From Chthoniobacterales bacterium (GTDB taxonomy: Bacteria; Verrucomicrobiota; Verrucomicrobiia; Chthoniobacterales; UBA10450): a stretch of DNA of 61,414 bases. The position numbers were made by a program, and so were the translations under genes. The stretch is taken from assembly GCA_013815325.1 (NCBI GenBank), contig JACDGM010000007.1, positions 1-61,414 on the forward strand. The letters are read 5' to 3'. Under the pieces are notes generated by a model, which saw only the letters and a program-made list of their open reading frames with translations, did not search any database and was not told the origin of the DNA. Below are positions 60,406 to 61,414 of the stretch, one piece after another (position 1 is the stretch's first letter; every line of letters starts with the position of its first letter).

Positions 60406-61414
60406 ATGGGAAGCGTCATGGCGGGACACTCTCACGAAGACTCCCATTCTCACGATGACGGGCACGGCCATTCCCATGGCAAGGGCGGCCACGGTCACAC
60501 CCACGGCGCGATTGATCCGTCCATCACTACTTCGGAGCGCGGCATCTGGGCGCTCAAATGGTCGTTTGTGGGTCTGTTTATTACTGCGCTGATTCAAATC
60601 GTCGTCTTCTATTTTTCTCATAGCGTCGGATTACTTGCGGACACAATTCATAATTTCGGCGATGCCGCGACGGCCATTCCTCTCTGGGTGGCGTTCGTGC
60701 TCTCGCGCTGGAAACCGAGCCGACGTTTCACCTATGGCTACGGCCGGGTGGAGGATCTGGCGGGCGTCGCGATCGTACTTACCATTACCTTTAGTGCGAT
60801 CGTGGCGGGCTACGAAACCGTGCAGCGTTTCCTGCACCCGCAATCGCTCACTTATCTTTGGGCGGTTATGATCGCGTCGGTGGTTGGCTTCATTGGCAAC
60901 GAAGCCGTGGCTGTGTTCCGCATAAAGGTAGGGAAGGAAATCCAGAGTGCCGCGCTGGTGGCCGATGGTTATCACGCACGCGTCGACGGCTGGACGAGTC
61001 TGGCGGTGCTCTTCGGCGCTCTCGGAGTCTGGTTTGGTTACCCGCTCGCTGATCCCATCGTCGGCTTACTCATTACTCTCGCGATCGTGCAGATCATCTG
61101 GCAATCAAGCAAAGCGGTCTTCACCCGAATGCTCGATGGCGTGGAACCTGAGCTGGTCGAAGAGATTCGCGACGCGGCTGGTCATGTCGAGGGTGTCGCG
61201 CGGGTGACGGAGGTGCGGGCCCGCTGGCTGGGGCACCGATTGCAGGCGGAGCTAAATGTAGCAGTCGCGTCGAACCTACCGGTCCGCAGTGGGCACGAAA
61301 TTGCCAAGGAGGTCCGCCACGAGATGATGCACCATCTGAGTTATCTTTCCTCAGTGGTGATACACGTCGATCCGGTCGAAGAAGCGGGTGAGGAATTCCA
61401 CCACATCGCTGAGC
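60406..61414 (+). CDS. CDF-family cation transporter, His-rich, runs off right edge
   Basis: From ATG 60406 (M-G-S-V-M-A-G-H-S-H-E-D) the frame stays open to the last base, more than 335 residues. An N-terminal His/Asp/Gly-rich stretch (H-S-H-D-D-G-H-G-H-S-H-G) binds metal. Motifs are L-A-D-T-I-H-N-F-G-D-A in TM2 and V-A-D-G-Y-H-A-R-V-D-G in TM5 (the H-x-x-x-D and D-x-x-x-D pairs), then the C-terminal domain. It is a DmeF/CzcD-like exporter of Zn, Co or Cd. The true stop is outside the window. An ATG at 60418 is a good alternative start. Confidence 0.9.
   Translation, partial: MGSVMAGHSHEDSHSHDDGHGHSHGKGGHGHTHGAIDPSITTSERGIWALKWSFVGLFITALIQIVVFYFSHSVGLLADTIHNFGDAATAIPLWVAFVLSRWKPSRRFTYGYGRVEDLAGVAIVLTITFSAIVAGYETVQRFLHPQSLTYLWAVMIASVVGFIGNEAVAVFRIKVGKEIQSAALVADGYHARVDGWTSLAVLFGALGVWFGYPLADPIVGLLITLAIVQIIWQSSKAVFTRMLDGVEPELVEEIRDAAGHVEGVARVTEVRARWLGHRLQAELNVAVASNLPVRSGHEIAKEVRHEMMHHLSYLSSVVIHVDPVEEAGEEFHHIAE

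Noticed and set aside
1-61414. CRISPR arrays, rRNA genes or phage structural genes
   Set aside because: No regularly spaced short repeats, no rRNA-like stretches and no capsid, portal or terminase-like proteins were seen.

Overview
The window is about 61.4 kb of GC-rich (about 59% by eye) bacterial chromosome. Gene content and protein style suggest a soil Verrucomicrobiota, perhaps Chthoniobacterales/Spartobacteria: a CHASE2 protein, a FIST sensor, an ETF/acyl-CoA dehydrogenase operon with a membrane Fe-S reductase, HPII catalase, a REP-type Y1 transposase tail and decayed accessory DNA. The taxonomic guess is inference; no rRNA or marker gene fixes it. Nothing looks like a phage, plasmid backbone or CRISPR array.

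Layout. 1-11 kb is worn accessory DNA: a transposase tail with a duplicated 3' end, a truncated SIR2-like gene, an EcsC-type protein, a DUF1801 protein, an N,N-dimethylformamidase-like protein with W-rich repeats lying between two copies of an esterase 3' end, a nucleotidyltransferase/small-protein pair, and remnants of TauE/SafE, TrmO-like, MFS and secreted-protein genes. 11-36.7 kb is mostly housekeeping and metabolism: a FIST sensor with hybrid histidine kinase, katE with a cupin, an L,D-transpeptidase, an FKBP isomerase, rsfS-nadD, nagZ, metF, CHASE2, tRNA-Leu(GAG), an SDR, an isochorismatase-family protein, a zinc alcohol dehydrogenase, an operon of acyl-CoA dehydrogenase-etfB-etfA-Fe-S oxidoreductase, and a frameshifted EamA transporter.

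37.3 kb to the right edge is a metal/metalloid-resistance region. It holds a CzcCBA-type RND system with a small leader protein and an MFS transporter; a GT39-like membrane glycosyltransferase; an arsenic operon (DUF6428-arsR-aqpS-GNAT-arsC); a small leader protein with a CDF transporter; a CusCBA-type RND system; a CDF-like transporter; and a His-rich CDF transporter that runs off the window.

The most unusual feature is that these modules are separated by five same-strand copies of the 3' end of one gene, a site-specific DNA methyltransferase of the type III Mod-like kind. The copies have different left edges but all end at the methyltransferase stop codon. One truncates a DedA gene, another has replaced the 3' end of a small secreted-protein gene, and a single 5' fragment of the methyltransferase lies among them. 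This looks like a modular island built or rearranged at the 3' end of a DNA methyltransferase gene.

A second genome-scale signal is the octamer CGTTAGGC, found about 19 times by eye. Within genes it forces rare codons (TTA, AGG, CTA) in several frames. Several genes carry single-base frameshifts (esterase, TMEM175 channel, EamA, aquaporin, CDF), so either decay is common here or the assembly has residual indels; pseudogene calls should be read with that in mind.
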